DNA of 64,000 nt from Chlamydoabsidia padenii (lineage: Eukaryota; Mucoromycota; Mucoromycetes; Mucorales; Cunninghamellaceae): the NCBI GenBank assembly GCA_025330725.1, contig JAIWND010000062.1:1-64000 (forward strand), read 5' to 3'. Both the position numbers and the translations under genes were made by a program. The notes below the pieces were generated by a model. That model did no database searches and was not told the origin of the DNA. It worked only from the letters and a program-made list of their open reading frames with translations. Positions 19,164 to 31,115 of the stretch are shown in pieces. Positions within the stretch are counted from its first letter, which is position 1. Every line of letters begins with the position of its first letter.

Positions 19164-20690
19164 GATTGTTAGAAAAAAGAATGAGAGGAAGCGGGAAGGA
19201 GAAGAAAAAATAAAACTAAAAAACTCTTAAAATTTTAACCAATGAAGGGCGATAGATTATTCGACTCATCAATCTCCGCAACTTCCCCTCTCTTTTCCAT
19301 TTTTACCCCTTTTTAGGCACATCAAAATGCAACATCACGACCTCTACGACAACGATTTCAATAATGATGAATTCTTCGACGACGATTTGGGCCAGCGAGT
19401 AATGGCTCTTGTAATGATAATCTCCTGATGTGGTAGGATCACGGCAACGAAAGTAGATGAAATACCATCGCATTAAAAATAAGGCCAACATTGGAATAGA
19501 CAAATAGAATAGATATTAGAATAGACATAATTTTAATTAGTAGTTTTATAAAAATAAATAAAATTAACAATAAAATAAATGGTGTTTCAAAGTAGTTTAA
19601 AGGAATGATTAAAAGCAATGATACATAGGAAAAGAAAGCAAACAGTCAGTTAGTACACGTGGACAGCCCATTTTGTCTTTGGAAATGATAAACTTACCAC
19701 ACCGAAGTGTAGGGCTGCGATAGCGCCCCGGATAAATTAATCAAAGAGAAAAAATCGGATGCAGTTCCGATGGAACACCTATCTTCATTAATGTTTGACT
19801 GGAAATCGTTGAAGCCTCGGTTGAACACATACACACACGGGACATGGAAGAAGGATAGCGGAAAGAAGAGAAACTTGGTCAAAGGAGCTTAAAGGAGAGG
19901 AAGGAGAACCAGGCAATTGAACAAAAGATTTTATTTGTAATATATATATATATTTATTGATAGATGAAGAAAGGAAAGTGAAAGTGAAGAAATTCCAACT
20001 TTTTTATAAAATACAGGAAGAGATAAAAAGCAGGTGATCAGTGCTGGGAAAATGGAAGAAGAATGAAAATGGATGGTGAACCAATCAATTCAAATGGGGC
20101 AAACCCTTGTCAATCAATGTAGGAGACGATAGAATCACATGTATTTGAGTCAGTTTCACTATTTACAAACGATCAATTCATGCTGATCATCAATCAATAC
20201 ATGTAAAGAAGCTAGAATGTAATGGTGACGGGATTTCAAATAAACACCGATCAATGCAAAAAAAGAGTCTGGTTATGATAACGTCATGTGTCTCAATAGA
20301 TCCCCTGTTCCCCCTTTTTCCTAATCAAACCACACTTCAATAAGCAGATAACCGTTGCAGTCTGGCTGGCCACATTGGCAGTGGCGAAGCAGAGAGAGGA
20401 TTCATCCAACCATATTGGAAGTGGAGGAAGGAGGGCGGAAAGAAGACATAAAGGATGAAGGGAAAAAAATTGTCAATCAGTGTTGGGGAAATGATAGCAT
20501 GTGAAAATTGATGGTAAACCAACAATGGATAAGAATGTCTCAAAGATAGGAGGTGGCCAGTGCTAGGGAAATCGTACGATTTTTAGGATTATGTCTAGAT
20601 GTAGTCAATCGGATCAATAAAAAAATAAGTGACACAAAAAGATGGGGTCTTTATTAGACGTCAAATGGTTATGGTGTATAGGCTAAAACC
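19164..20690. other. Region with no confidently assigned gene
   Basis: Possible coding traces only. On the plus strand, ATG 19327 opens a short acidic frame ('FNNDEFFDDDLGQR') followed by a GTAATG donor-like site. On the minus strand, a frame from 19882 ends at a GTAAGT donor-like site near 19697. I could not join either into a recognisable protein. The remainder is AT-rich, with a short TA repeat near 19940. Confidence 0.35.
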
Positions 20691-20694
20691 CAAG

Positions 20695-21180
20695 CAGTGT
20701 CAATCTGTCCGAACTTGCGATGACTTTTGCCTGTCATGAAACCCATTTCGTATTCAAACCCCGCTTTACCTTGATTCCTTACCTAGATTTTGGATGGCTC
20801 TCCACGCTCCATTGCTAAAGGATGCTAATGATTAAAGTGGTGATGTGAATACTATAATCCATTTCCAATATACTTTACCACAAAAATTCAAGCGCTCAAG
20901 TTCCCTATGTCAGTCTGTCCAAGCTTGTAATGAGTTTTACCTGTCTTTGCAAGAAAAAAGGACAACAGAAGCAAAAATCATTTGCAAACCCCGCCAGTCC
21001 GTAGCCAGAGTTGGAGGGAGCTCTACCGCTCCATTGTCAATGGACGCTAGTGATCAAAGTGGCCATGTGGAAACTATAGTCCATTTCCAACATACTTTAC
21101 CGTGAATTCAAGTATTAAGGCTCTTGTGTTAGTATGTTTAGACTTGCAATGACTTTTACCTTTTCTCTGCGAAGAAAGAT
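20695..21180. repeat. Degenerate tandem repeat, about 215-bp period
   Basis: About two and a quarter copies start near 20698, 20911 and 21127. Each opens with a 'TGT.A.TCTGTCC.A.CTTG' type block followed by GACTTTTRCCTGTC, has a central 'CTCCATTG' and 'ATGCTA.TGAT.AAAGTGG', and closes with CATTTCCAA.ATACTTTACC. No coding role seen. Confidence 0.6.
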
Positions 21181-21329
21181 ATTTTTTCTAGACGAAGAAA
21201 GCTTCATTTTCAAACGCCAAACATTAAAATTCAATGCGCCTAGCAATTCCCGATTTGGGGGCATGATCATGGAAGGGAAGCGGTGTCAGACAAGATTTCG
21301 TTACTCGTTGTAGGGCCCAAATTTATATG

Positions 21330-21482
21330 CAGTCTCTCTCCACTCAACTTCTCCCCGTGCCCCATCTTTGCGAGGGCACTCCAAAAAAAAAAAAAATTCA
21401 ACTACTCACTCTACTATTTTTTGTGAAAGTCTCTCTTTACCCAGCTTCTCCCGTGCCCCCCTCTTTGCGAGGGCACTCCACT
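21330..21482. repeat. Short direct repeat, about 99-bp spacing
   Basis: Two copies of about 50 bp both contain CTTCTCC.CGTGCCC, then CTTTGCGAGGGCACTCCA, at about 21332-21381 and 21430-21481. An A-run lies between them. Function unknown. Confidence 0.55.
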
Positions 21483-21715
21483 CCATTTCTATTACTATCA
21501 ACACATTGTTGCGTATAAAAGCGGTGTTTTGAAAGCGAGATTTCAAAGTTTTATGATGATGGAGTTTAAGATGTCCGTACGAGTTGGCGTTTAAAAACAA
21601 CAGCAGTATTTTATTTATATCAAATTATAAAAAAAAATGTGTTTGAAAATCACTTGCCTCCACTCCCTTCGAGTGAGAACACTGATCCACTTATTTAAGT
21701 GAACCGCTGTGGCGC

Positions 21716-21753
<38 letters not shown>

Positions 21754-22546
21754 GAATCCCACTTAATCTACCACTGTGGATGCTCTAAAGGTTGAACGGA
21801 AAAGTGTCACGAGAGCGACCTTGAAGTTCTTGACCACAATCATATTATAAAAGACACATTCATACAGTGACTCCACTCGCAATGTTCGTTTTGGTTTCTG
21901 ACCAAAGTTCACTTTTTTATTGAGTCAAAGTTTGTTTTGGTAGCAGCTCAATTTTTGTTGCCATCAAAATTGGTCAAGATCAAAGGGTAAATTTTGGTAG
22001 ATGTTAGGGCAACAAGGGTTGTAAAAGTACGTCTTGTATGTAATAAAGTAGTGAGTACCAGAATCTTTTTGGTAAGATTCAACCTTTTGAATGTACCTGA
22101 ATGTACTTGTTACGAATTCCAAATATCAAATTTAGTATAAATAGTCGATGCTTCTTTAGTTTTACAATAAAAAGCTTCTCATATGATAACAAAAAACTTA
22201 TCAAGAGTTTTTCTCTTTTACTATATACCTTGTCTATCAAGTTACTTAACAAGTGTAACTTTGTTTTTTGTGATCTTTATTGGCTTTACTATTGCCATCT
22301 GCTTTATTTACAGTTACCTTACAAGCGTAACTAGTGTCTTTATTGATCTTTATTTATTTCCAAGTCCCGCTTTCCAAATTGAGAATTTTTTTTCTCTCTC
22401 TTTTTTTTAATTAAAAAAATAAGATATTAGTTACATTACACCATATAATTAACTAACCCTTTTATCTTACCTTGCCCATGTCAATCAAGTCTCCTAAATC
22501 CAGATCCACATTATCTGTTAGACTTTCATAGAGTCACAGGCTTGAT
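21483..22546. other. Repeat-rich spacer
   Basis: Contains a T-tract of about 34 nt (21719-21752), several TTTTTGTT-rich stretches, and two TTAC(A)AG.GTAACT segments near 22245 and 22316. No gene recognised. Confidence 0.4.
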
Positions 22547-22960
22547 GTGATCAGGGCATTGGAGGTTTTGGTTCCCAATGAAGTGACACAAAAGTTGTCT
22601 TTTCTTCATTCACCAAAGGAGACTGAGGAAACAATTTTGCATTTTGCATTTTTCAAACGACTTTGGAAACCACTGGAAGATCGATACCTGTGTGAACTCA
22701 ATTTTTCATTCACTGACCACACTTCTGTTCCGATTGTTTATTGTTTTGCGGATGAGTGTACCCCTGATATATTAGTAAAGAGTGCAGCTGTTCCCATGCT
22801 TGATGCCTCCGATTGATGTTTCTTGATTGACTATCTCCAGTTAAGCAGGCTAGTCAAGAAACACGCAAACCCAATCGTATCGTTCCTCTGATCCTGAATA
22901 CCAAGAGACTAGGAGAAGAGCATCGGGGCTATATCAATGTTCAGCTCAAGGATATGATCT
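22547..22960 (+). pseudogene. Unrecognised decayed coding fragment
   Basis: An open frame 22547-22816 reads 'ALEVLVPNEVTQKLSFL', '...LWKPLEDRYLCELNFSF', then stops at TGA. Coding-like text resumes in another frame ('RIVPLILNTKRLGEEHRGY'). Composition looks protein-like rather than random, but I recognise no family and there is no promoter or splice structure. It is probably a remnant of a mobile or expanded gene family. Confidence 0.35.
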
Positions 22961-23064
22961 GCAATACAATCCCAATTCTCCTACTAATATCTTATTTGTC
23001 CATTCTATTCATTTCACCATTCCCTGATATCTTTACTTGCATTATTTTTGTACTAGTAGAAAGA

Positions 23065-24322
23065 CTATTTATTCATTTCAGCAGATACTTTTTGCACGGT
23101 TTCCAAATACACTTTGAGAGCTTCGGGATCTACAGTAGGCAGAACACCGTGGCCTAGATTACCAATATGGCCTTGACCACCAAATCCTTTTACCATGCGA
23201 GTAGCTGTTTCGCGAATAGCCTCTTCACCACCATACAAAACTGAAGGGTCCATATTACCTTGAAGGACTACCTTTCCTTTTGTCACTTGGCGAGCATACT
23301 CAGGATCAATGGTCCAGTCCAAAGAAACCACTTCGTAGCCGATATCTACCAAATCTTCGAGGGCAAACCAAGCTCCTTTAGCAAAAATTGTCATTGGTAC
23401 CTGCTCGAATCCTTCATCAGTCAATTGATCTTTCACAGAGGCCGCAATTTGTTGGATGTAAGGTAGGGAGAACAGCCTAAAATCGCGAGGAGACAATTCG
23501 CCAGCCCAACTGTCAAATACTTGGAGCATTTGTGCACCCGCACGTACTTGTCCTACTAAGAACTTTACAGCTACATCTGTAATGCGCTGCAATAAGACAT
23601 GGGTTGATTCAGGGTGTTTCCATAACCAGGTCTTAGCTTTGGATAACGTCTTACTGCCACCGCCTTCAATCATATAAGCCATCAAAGTCCATGGTGCCCC
23701 AATGAAACCATAAAGAGGAACTCTTCCTTCCAACTTGTGTCTTGTCAGTGTGATCGCCTTGTATACATAACCTAAAGCTTCATCCACGTTTACGTCCACT
23801 TTCAATCGTGCCATATCATCAGGTGTCACTAATGGATCAGGAAAAACCGGACCACGGCCTTCCACCATGGTCACTTCTAATCCAAGCGCTTGGGGGATTA
23901 CCAAAATATCTGAGAATATAATGGACGCGTCCAACAAACTACCATATCGATCAATAGGCTGCAGAGTCAAAGCACAAGCTAGTTCAGGTGTGCGACAGAT
24001 TTCGAAAAAGCTGTGATGCTTGCGAATAGTATGGAATTCTTTTAAAATAATAAGTTGGTAAAGTTGTAAAAAATAAAGAAATAAAGAAATAAATAAAGAA
24101 ATAAAATAAACCTCTTCGTCTTTATACCTGGTAAATAGCGCCCCGCTTGTCTCATAATCCAGATAGGGACTCGTTCAGCTTTTTCACCTGCAAATGTAGA
24201 GTAGTTGGCAGAGTTAAAATATGCAGGATGAGTAAACAAAGAAAGTTTGGCCTTTTACCTTTCGAAACTCGTAAAATAAGATCATTTTTAAGAGGTGGGA
24301 AAGAATCTGTTGAGTAAGACAT
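23065..24322 (-). CDS. HEM12: Uroporphyrinogen decarboxylase
   Basis: Three exons: 24322-24259, 24187-24128 and 24038-23065 (1098 bases, 365 residues, normal length). It converts uroporphyrinogen III to coproporphyrinogen III in the cytosol, in the haem pathway. Signatures in order: 'RQAGRYLPEF' (substrate-binding Arg loop, split by intron 2), 'IIFSDILVIPQALG' with the catalytic Asp, 'FIGAPWTLMAYMIEGG', 'FDSWAGELSPRDF', 'VSLDWTID', 'LQGNMDPSVLYG' and 'NLGHGVLPTVDPE' with the conserved His. The first exon encodes 'FPPLKNDLILRVSKGE', as in other UROD enzymes, which supports the ATG at 24322. No defects seen. Confidence 0.97.
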
Positions 24323-24639
24323 TATATCGGCAAACAAAGAACTTCCTGTTGTCCCCCCCTGCTTCTCTTTTTACAAAATCGCCTTTTTAAAAAATGAATC
24401 TCCGGATTCGCAATTTCTTATTTTGTGAAGCTTTTGTAAATTGCTTCATAACCACATCCGGGCACCAAAACCCCATAGGACGCATAAACCATGACTTGCA
24501 TTAGCTTTATGACTCTCCTTTTTAATATCTCTCTTCCCTTTTTATAAATTTTGACTCTTTTGTCAGGTTTATTATTCCTTTTAAACAATTTTCAAATGCC
24601 CTCACTGACATATCATTGCCCACTTGTTTATGGACAAGT

Positions 24640-26561
24640 TTAATAAAGTGGTGAATCTCCCCAGCCATCACCGAACGGAATACATTCTTGAATATAATTA
24701 CCCATTAAAGAATCAATGCACAAACGATTGTAAATTAATCGCGCAATATTTTTGCCCATCAAAGTTTGAGTTTCCATCGTCTGACAGAAAAAAAAAAAAA
24801 AAAAAAAAAAAAAACAGTTAAAGAAAGAATGCTGTCAAGTCGTAACGTAGTCTTACCGAGATTACATTTTCAAATGCGTTTGCATAAAAAACACCACCAA
24901 CATCAACAGACAAAGGATCAAACCCATGTAGAATAATAGATGGCCAATCCTTTTCATCGTTATAATCAGTTGACGGTACAGGAGATAGCTTGGGAAAAGC
25001 TTGCCAAGCTTTACGATAAATCCAGCTAGTGTTATGAAATAAAACAGCTACATCTTGATCTGACAACTCCTTTGATGAGAACATTTTAATCACGCTCTCA
25101 CCATTTTTTAACGTAAGGTGTCTTGTGAATGTTGTGAAAGGAGGCTCATGATTTTTGTAATGGTCCACTTTAAGTAGAAGCAATTAGCGTTTTTTTGTTT
25201 CTGTTCCTCTTGTCATATATTCAAACATCTTCTTTACCTAATGGAATACCAGTTGTAATTATTGATGTTGGGATATTTTCACGTGTTCGGCCAAAATAAC
25301 CTGGGTTTGGATAGCCCGCAATTAACGTAACATGAACGGTATGATATTCACGTAAATGCTGCTCAGGTAGCTCCACAAAAGGCAGATCAATATCAGCCAT
25401 ATGCTATTGGCAGTAGTAATATAAGAAACTTTTTTTTCCCTTGTATCCTTTAAACGTTGCTATTCTTACCAAAGGCGATGCCAAAACAACTATATCAAAT
25501 AGTTCATTGTCATCTTTTTCTTCGGTACATATTTTGTATCGTTGTATCATATTGTTGTGCTCGTCAAATTCATCAACTAAACCAACAGAGACCACTTTGG
25601 TACTCAATCGTAATTTGGTACTTTTAGATCTTTCTAAAAACTCTTCAAATATGCGATAATTGCCATCTTGAAGAGACCAAGCGCCCGACCCGGCTGACAT
25701 TGATACCTTAATGGAAATGTGTCGAGTTGAGAAATTGTTTGATTTTTTAACCTTTCGTACATACCAAAGCAGCAAAGGCATGTAAATAGTCAACATCTTG
25801 ACCATAATTTCCACGAGAAGCCGATTGTACCAATTCATGAACAAAGGATGTTCCGAACAAACTTGTCAAATGATCTGACGCTGTTTGATTTACCAATCCG
25901 GTCAAATTCAACTGCTGTAGTACCTGAGGTAACGTGGTAAACGCAGGATAATCACCATCATATATAGTCAAAAATTTGTCCATAATAGTCTGCAAGTGAG
26001 ATGGAAACCTGAGAGGAGCCAAGCCATACCGCCATATCATTTTCGCCGCATCCCAGTATTGGTTCCCTGACTCTTCAAACAAAAAAGATTGACCATCCCA
26101 AATACCAAGTCTGGTTTCTTCTGTCAGGGGTTTAAGTGGAAGGTTAAAGTTTTTCGACGCATTCATCAGGTTATAATTGACTGGGACGAAGATAGAGGCA
26201 CCCAATTCAATATAACCCAAGGAAGGGTCGCCTTTGATAGGGATAACTGTGCTTCTTCCGCCCACCCGGTCTTCTTTTTCGTACACTGTGATGTGTAAAG
26301 GTACAGACCGACCTACTGTATTACTGAGCCAAAAGGCAGTGGATGACCCTGCTGCTCCTCCACCTATTGTTATTGCCGAAAAAGATTAATTAACATACGA
26401 TATACCGAGTTGAGTAAAGTTGGGAGCGAGGATTTACCAATAATCGCCACATTTTTCATTCTAGGTCTCTCTTGAAACACAATCTGACCCGATGGAGGGA
26501 TAGCATGGGCCAAGGCTAAAGTAGAAATCATTAACAGCAAAAATAAATGAAGAGTCGACAT
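24640..26561 (-). CDS. Prenylcysteine oxidase-like FAD enzyme
   Basis: A multi-exon secretory-pathway flavoprotein. ATG 26561 starts a signal peptide ('FLLLMISTLALAHA'). Then comes the Rossmann motif 'VAIIGGGAAGSSTAFWL', split by intron 1 inside the first glycines, 'VYEKEDRVGGRST', 'IELGASIFVPVNYNL', 'HAFAALVSMSAGSGAWSLQ' and a C-terminal lyase-like half ('YPNPGYFGR', 'SIILHGFDPL', 'VGGVFYANAFENVIS'). The last exon ('TMETQTLMGKNIARLIY') lies after an intron containing T27. PCYOX-family enzymes cleave the thioether of prenylcysteine and release an aldehyde, cysteine and H2O2. The stop is TAA 24640-24642. The final exon is inferred from homology to the family C-terminus. Confidence 0.9.
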
Positions 26562-26590
26562 ACTGCAACATTCAAGGAGAGGGAAAGAAA

Positions 26591-26596
<6 letters not shown>

Positions 26597-26648
<52 letters not shown>
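26597..26648. repeat. Homopolymer tract of about 52 T
   Basis: An uninterrupted T-run just upstream of the prenylcysteine-oxidase-like gene (an A-run in the sense of that gene). It could act as a nucleosome-excluding poly(dA:dT) promoter element, but its exact length is prone to assembly error. Confidence 0.7.
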
Positions 26649-26654
<6 letters not shown>

Positions 26655-26804
26655 TAAAGGAACGTCCTGTTGTGTTACAGTGATGGTTATTTTAAATGTG
26701 CATCATGAGCAATCACGGGGCTACTTCTAGTTGGTCTTTTTTTTTTTCTGGTTGTCTTTATTTATATATCACGATATGCATTGCGATAAACCCATTCAAT
26801 TATT

Positions 26805-27412
26805 TCATTTACCAAAAAGGCCCGGGAACTTGAGATTACCGTGAATACAAGTAAGTCTTTCACCTTCGGCTGTAAAAAGCTTGACGTCAATTGTATATTT
26901 TCCTCCAGGAATAAACCCAGGTATGTCTGTGTCTTTAGTTATAGTTAGCGGACCCTTTTTCAAGGGACAGCGTTGGCTGATCAGTCCGACCTCCTTACAG
27001 ATGTCGAGTTTCTGCTGACTGAATTGAATAGAACCATACATAATACTGATAGTTAAATAACTACCTTTACCAACGTCTTTCTTCAAATTTCCTTTTGCCA
27101 TTATACGAAGGGGCTTGCCTTTGACAGGTGGATCGGGTGTAATCTCAAATGACTCCATGCTACAAAAGATGAAAAACAAGGTAAGAAAACATTTTTAATT
27201 GAAAAAAGAAGGGAACTGGCTCTATGTATAAGATTGAGCAATTGAGGGCTTGGTTCTTACCTAATCAAGTCCTTTTCATTATCACACATGGATATTGCTT
27301 TACCGTGCTCATGATACACAGTCTCATTGAACTTTTGTAACTCTATGCTGTAATCAGCAACAACCGAGTTAACAACAGTAGCCATAATAAGGGCGAGATA
27401 GATAAACTTCAT
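26805..27412 (-). CDS. ML-domain lipid-transfer protein (NPC2 / PG-PI transfer type)
   Basis: Two exons, 27412-27261 and 27159-26805 (507 bases, 168 residues). Residues 1-20 are a signal peptide ('LALIMATVVNSVVA'). The mature chain follows the ML (MD-2-related lipid recognition) pattern: an N-terminal Cys in 'ISMCDNEKDLI', 'FEITPDPPVKGKPLRI', 'LTISIMYG', 'DICKEVGL', 'CPLKKGPL' and a final 'GERLTCIHGNLKF'. Fungal members bind sterols or phosphatidylglycerol/phosphatidylinositol in the vacuolar or secretory lumen. The cysteines are placed for the usual disulfides, and length is typical. Confidence 0.92.
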
Positions 27413-28668
27413 TTTGTGTTTTTAAAAAATGAAAAACAAAACAAAAAAACAAAAACGGGCAAGTTGTTTTTTTTATAACCTTTTTTCCAAAAAGATCTTG
27501 GATCCATATAAGCCATGAGGTATATCGGCTTCTTACTGTATTGATTCCTATTAACAAACCGACAAAGCTCACTTTCTGGGGCCACAGTGAAGTATCGAGC
27601 GATGTATTTGAAAAAAAACTAAGCTGCTTACCCTCAGGCACTGGGTACAAATTTAAAATATAAACTGACTGCAATTGTTTCAGAACTAGTAATTATCGCT
27701 TCAGTTGAAAGAACAAAACAAAAAGTGAGCATGGACGTTGAAGACATGTCATCATGGCTGAAGAACACTGTAACCGATTTATGATTTAACAAGATTGGCA
27801 TTCGCTTAAACAAACACTTATGCCATCGAAATATCAAATCACTCGCACTTTGCTAAACCAAAGCCGGTGCAAACCACAATAATCGCTGAAATTCAGATTA
27901 CTTGAACTAACGGCTTTTACTAAAGCTGGAAATAAAAAGCGATTAAAAACATATCTGGCAAACAATAGTATTATGCGTGAAAAAGATCCGTAATAATACC
28001 TATCAGCGAAGACTATCCTCCTTTTTTGGCATAGCCGGAGATTAAAACGGCTGCATGATTTTCCCTTTTGCTCAGCAGATTGCTGAATCAACCTCTTCCG
28101 ACGCTGGAACACGAATATCGTTAAATCGCCTGAAAGTAAAAACCGCCACTTTCATGGCAATGTGCCCAAATGATGACCTTCTTCGAAGAAATCAAGTCAA
28201 TTAAAATGTTTTATAGATTGATTTCAGCAGACCATTGACCTTTTTAAACTAAAATATCATATCATACTATTTTTTTCTCCTCTCTTCAAGTAACAGCAGA
28301 GTAAGAGATACCGTATTTCCACTGTTACTTGTCGCATTTTTTGAAATCGATGTCACACCTGAATAAACTCGGGTGGATTAATGACCAAGATAAAGAGTGA
28401 CTTTAGATTTTTGACGGGCTGTACGTACTCGAAACAGAAAAGATCTCATGAATTGTATATCTTAATACTGGGATGGATAGACTGGCGAAAATATTTTTTC
28501 CCTTTGCTCATTATGAGGGAGGTGATCAACAAGTTCTTTGTTGTTTTAATTGAATAAAGGTTTATGATATACATGTACGTACAACAAATTAATTTTTCAT
28601 ATTTCAACTTCCGCTTTGCGCTGAAAATAAATTATTTGTAGGTTACGCTCTCTTTTACAAATTAATCC

Positions 28669-28726
<58 letters not shown>
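27413..28726. other. Divergent intergenic region
   Basis: About 1.3 kb between the ML-domain gene (minus) and the Rtf2 gene (plus). Minus-strand frames at about 27830-28110 are Arg/Lys/Phe-rich and not recognisable. Promoters of both genes must lie here. The last 54 bases are a CAA-repeat leader (listed separately). Confidence 0.45.
28669..28726 (+). repeat. (CAA)n leader immediately before the Rtf2 start codon
   Basis: About 18 tandem CAA units run straight into the ATG at 28727. CAA repeats are unstructured and often favour ribosome scanning. This is likely the 5' UTR of the Rtf2 mRNA. The antisense poly-Val frame it creates is an artefact. Confidence 0.7.
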
Positions 28727-28729
<3 letters not shown>

Positions 28730-29742
28730 GGAAATGACGGTGGCTCTATTCCTAGACGGATCGAACTAGTTAAAGAAAAACAAAAGGATGTCAAACAAAA
28801 TCCGAATCTCCAAAGAGAAGCTGCCTGGTTTTATTGTGCTTTATCAAAGGTAAAATAAGGAGGAAAAAGAGAGAAAGAAAGACGGTGTGTCTATTCTAAC
28901 TTTCCCCATCCCCTTCTCTCTTTTGTAGAAAGCTTTAGAACAACCTATTGTGGCCGATAGACTTGGAAAACTATACAATCAAGATGTAGTGATTGAATAT
29001 ATATTGGATCCCTCGGCTTATGGTGATGGTGACAAGATCTGTCCTTATATCAACTCAACTAAGGATACCATCAAGTTGAATCTAACCACCAATCCAGCCT
29101 ATACTAACTTGCAAAACGACACTTCTACTGTGGTGGGTAGTCTAGACCGTGATTTGAGAAGTCAATTTATTTGTCCCATCTCAATGAAGGAAATGAACGG
29201 TAAACATCGATTCGTGTATTTGGATTCTTGTGGTTGCACCTTTGCTGAACAAACAATGAAGGAAGTCAACTCCACTCAATGTCTTAGCGTAAGTTGAATA
29301 AAGTCATCATGATTTCAAACAATTTATTTATTATTTTCATTTATTGTCTTAGTGTGGAAACCCTTTTGACAATACGAATATCATCACTATCAATCCTACC
29401 AACAAGGAAGAAATCGACACTATGATCAAAGCAATGGAATCCAAAAAGAAGAAAACTTCTTCCTCATCATCGAAGAAAAGAAACAGAGAGGACGGCGAAA
29501 AGTCAAAGTCAAAGTCGAAAAAGAACAAGAAGATGGCTTTGGATCGATCCACCAAAAATAATAACATCTCTTCAACAGTAGCAGCATCGGCAGTCATGGA
29601 CAAGGTGTCTAAAGAATTGGCAGAACGGCAGAAAAATAAACCAGTGTCCAATGCTATACAAAGTTTATACACCAACAAGGATGGATCTTCTAAGGTCAAG
29701 GGCAATTATCTTACCATGGGTACCTTCAACAGATACAGTTAA
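28727..29742 (+). CDS. RTF2: Replication termination factor 2 (Rtf2) family protein
   Basis: Three exons (28727-28849, 28929-29288, 29353-29742; 873 bases, 290 residues). The N-terminus 'MGNDGGSIPRRIELVK' is the near-invariant family start, followed by 'WFYCALSKKALEQPIV', 'LGKLYNQDVVIEYIL' and the degenerate RING-like (C2HC2-type) region 'FICPISMKEMNGKHRFVY', 'SCGCTF', 'CLSCGNPF'. The C-terminus is Lys/Ser-rich with an 'RYS' end. Rtf2 controls fork behaviour at replication barriers in fission yeast, and related proteins influence splicing and replisome stability. Length and exon phases are normal. Confidence 0.95.
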
Positions 29743-30200
29743 AGTATCTTTTGTCAAACTCAGTTTTTATATGTATATAGTGTAGCCTCTTCATTTATCA
29801 CAATAAAGTATTCTCTCTCTTTCTTTTTTTATTTTTATTTTTATTATTTTTATTATTTTTTATTTTTTACCCTGCCTTCTCCCTCTTTTCTGTTCTGCTG
29901 AAACCAAACCATCGAAATTGACAAAACGATCGGGTAATGTGTCACCTAAAACAAACAGTTACATTACCCGATGCATAAAACAAGTTCAGAAACACATATA
30001 TAGCACGTGACTGGTATATAGTTTACGTTTTGTTCATACAAAAGCGCTTCATGGATGAAATTAGGCACAAATGTGAGGTTGTGAGATCTTACTATAAAAT
30101 ACATTAGTTTCAGTTTCCTTGAAGCATAAATGTTAAAAATGAACTGATAACTTCTTTTTCTTTTTCCCTTTTCTCTCTTATCAAAACTTTTTTTTTTTTT
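29743..30200. other. Intergenic
   Basis: The 3' flank of Rtf2 (AATAAAG at about 29801 is a likely polyadenylation signal) and a T-rich spacer. No gene recognised. Confidence 0.5.
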
Positions 30201-30205
30201 AAATT

Positions 30206-31115
30206 GAAGAAAAGATACCATCTGAAATCTTAAAGTTGGTACTTGACTATGTGCATCCTCGTTCACTATTTGAAGCAGAAAAAGTGAACCCTCGATGGTC
30301 TGAAACTGTCAAAAATATGGGGGCTCTTCGTCTTACATTTCCTATATTCCCATTTGGTGGTGTTAATGATCAAATGATTGCTCTGATTGACAAAAAGATA
30401 GGTTCCAAACAAGATGATCAGCAAATTCATTACATCTTGATCAATAATATATACATGTTGCCTTCTCGGGTCTTTGATTATATTCGCCAACGTTGTCCGA
30501 ATGTCATTTATTTTGATTACGAATGCGAGTACGAAGATTAGCAAAAATCAAAAATTTTGCATCGTTTCCTTCATGGGCCTTATCGTTGGAAGTCTATTCA
30601 ATACCTGCCTGCTTGCCACAGAGAATGGGGTTCCGAAAGACGGTTCGAAACGGTCAATAATCTTGTCTATCTTTACGCTCGATCAAGCTACTTTGATTGG
30701 GAACATCGTGAAAAGAAAAAAAAGATTGCACGGATTGTTGTAGTGGTGGTTTATGTAAATAAAGACTGTATGAATACTGAGTCAAAGGTGTGGGTCAAGT
30801 TTATTAGATAAAAATGAGAGAGAGAAGAAAACAGTAATACAAAAACTACTCCCTGGATATAACAACAGGACTGCAGGCAGAGAAACTGCTCTAGAAGAAT
30901 TTTATCCGAGCTGAGTATTCCAACATGTAGCACAATTGTTGCTAAATGCCTGTTAGAATACGACACGGATCATCATGCCCTATCTGCCTCCCCTTGAGGA
31001 ATTAGTACTGGATGCCAATGTACCATTCATCCCAAATGACGTTAGTTATATCTGATCTCAGTGCCCTAAGCTTAAATCCCTCACAGCGCTTAACTTCTTG
31101 AAGAAATATGAATGG
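30206..31115 (+). pseudogene. F-box/LRR-like gene split by an LTR insertion
   Basis: The frame begins without a visible start: 'KIPSEILKLVLDYV' and 'EKVNPRWSETVKNMG' match an F-box, followed by repeated 'MLPSRVFDYIRQRCPNV' text typical of F-box/LRR proteins of these fungi. An in-frame TAG at 30539-30541 interrupts it, the frame continues ('RFLHGPYRWKSIQYLPAC'), then a 230-bp LTR-like repeat interrupts it at 30736-30965. Removing that repeat and one copy of the 5-bp target duplication restores the frame ('KIARIIMPYLPPLEELVL', then 'NVPFIPNDVSYI*SQCPKL') up to another stop, TGA. Not functional; the ends are approximate. Confidence 0.75.
30736..30965 (-). mobile_element. Solo LTR, 230 bp, with perfect 5-bp target duplication
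   Basis: On the plus strand it runs TGTTGTAG... to ...TACGACA and is flanked on both sides by CGGAT (30731-30735 and 30966-30970). TG...CA ends, a 5-bp duplication, a same-length copy elsewhere (2268-2497) and no internal region are the marks of a solo LTR left after recombination of an LTR retrotransposon. It inserted in an F-box/LRR gene. Confidence 0.88.

Noticed and set aside
27834..28112. Arg/Phe-rich 92-codon minus-strand frame
   Set aside because: No motif, no splice sites and composition expected by chance; left as intergenic.
28597..28794. Minus-strand frame with a long poly-Val stretch
   Set aside because: It is the antisense of the CAA repeat in front of the Rtf2 start codon. No other coding signal.
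30751..30966. Seventy-residue hydrophobic frame also found at 2261-2482
   Set aside because: Both are accidental open frames in the 230-bp LTR-like repeat; termini and target duplication identify it as non-coding repeat.
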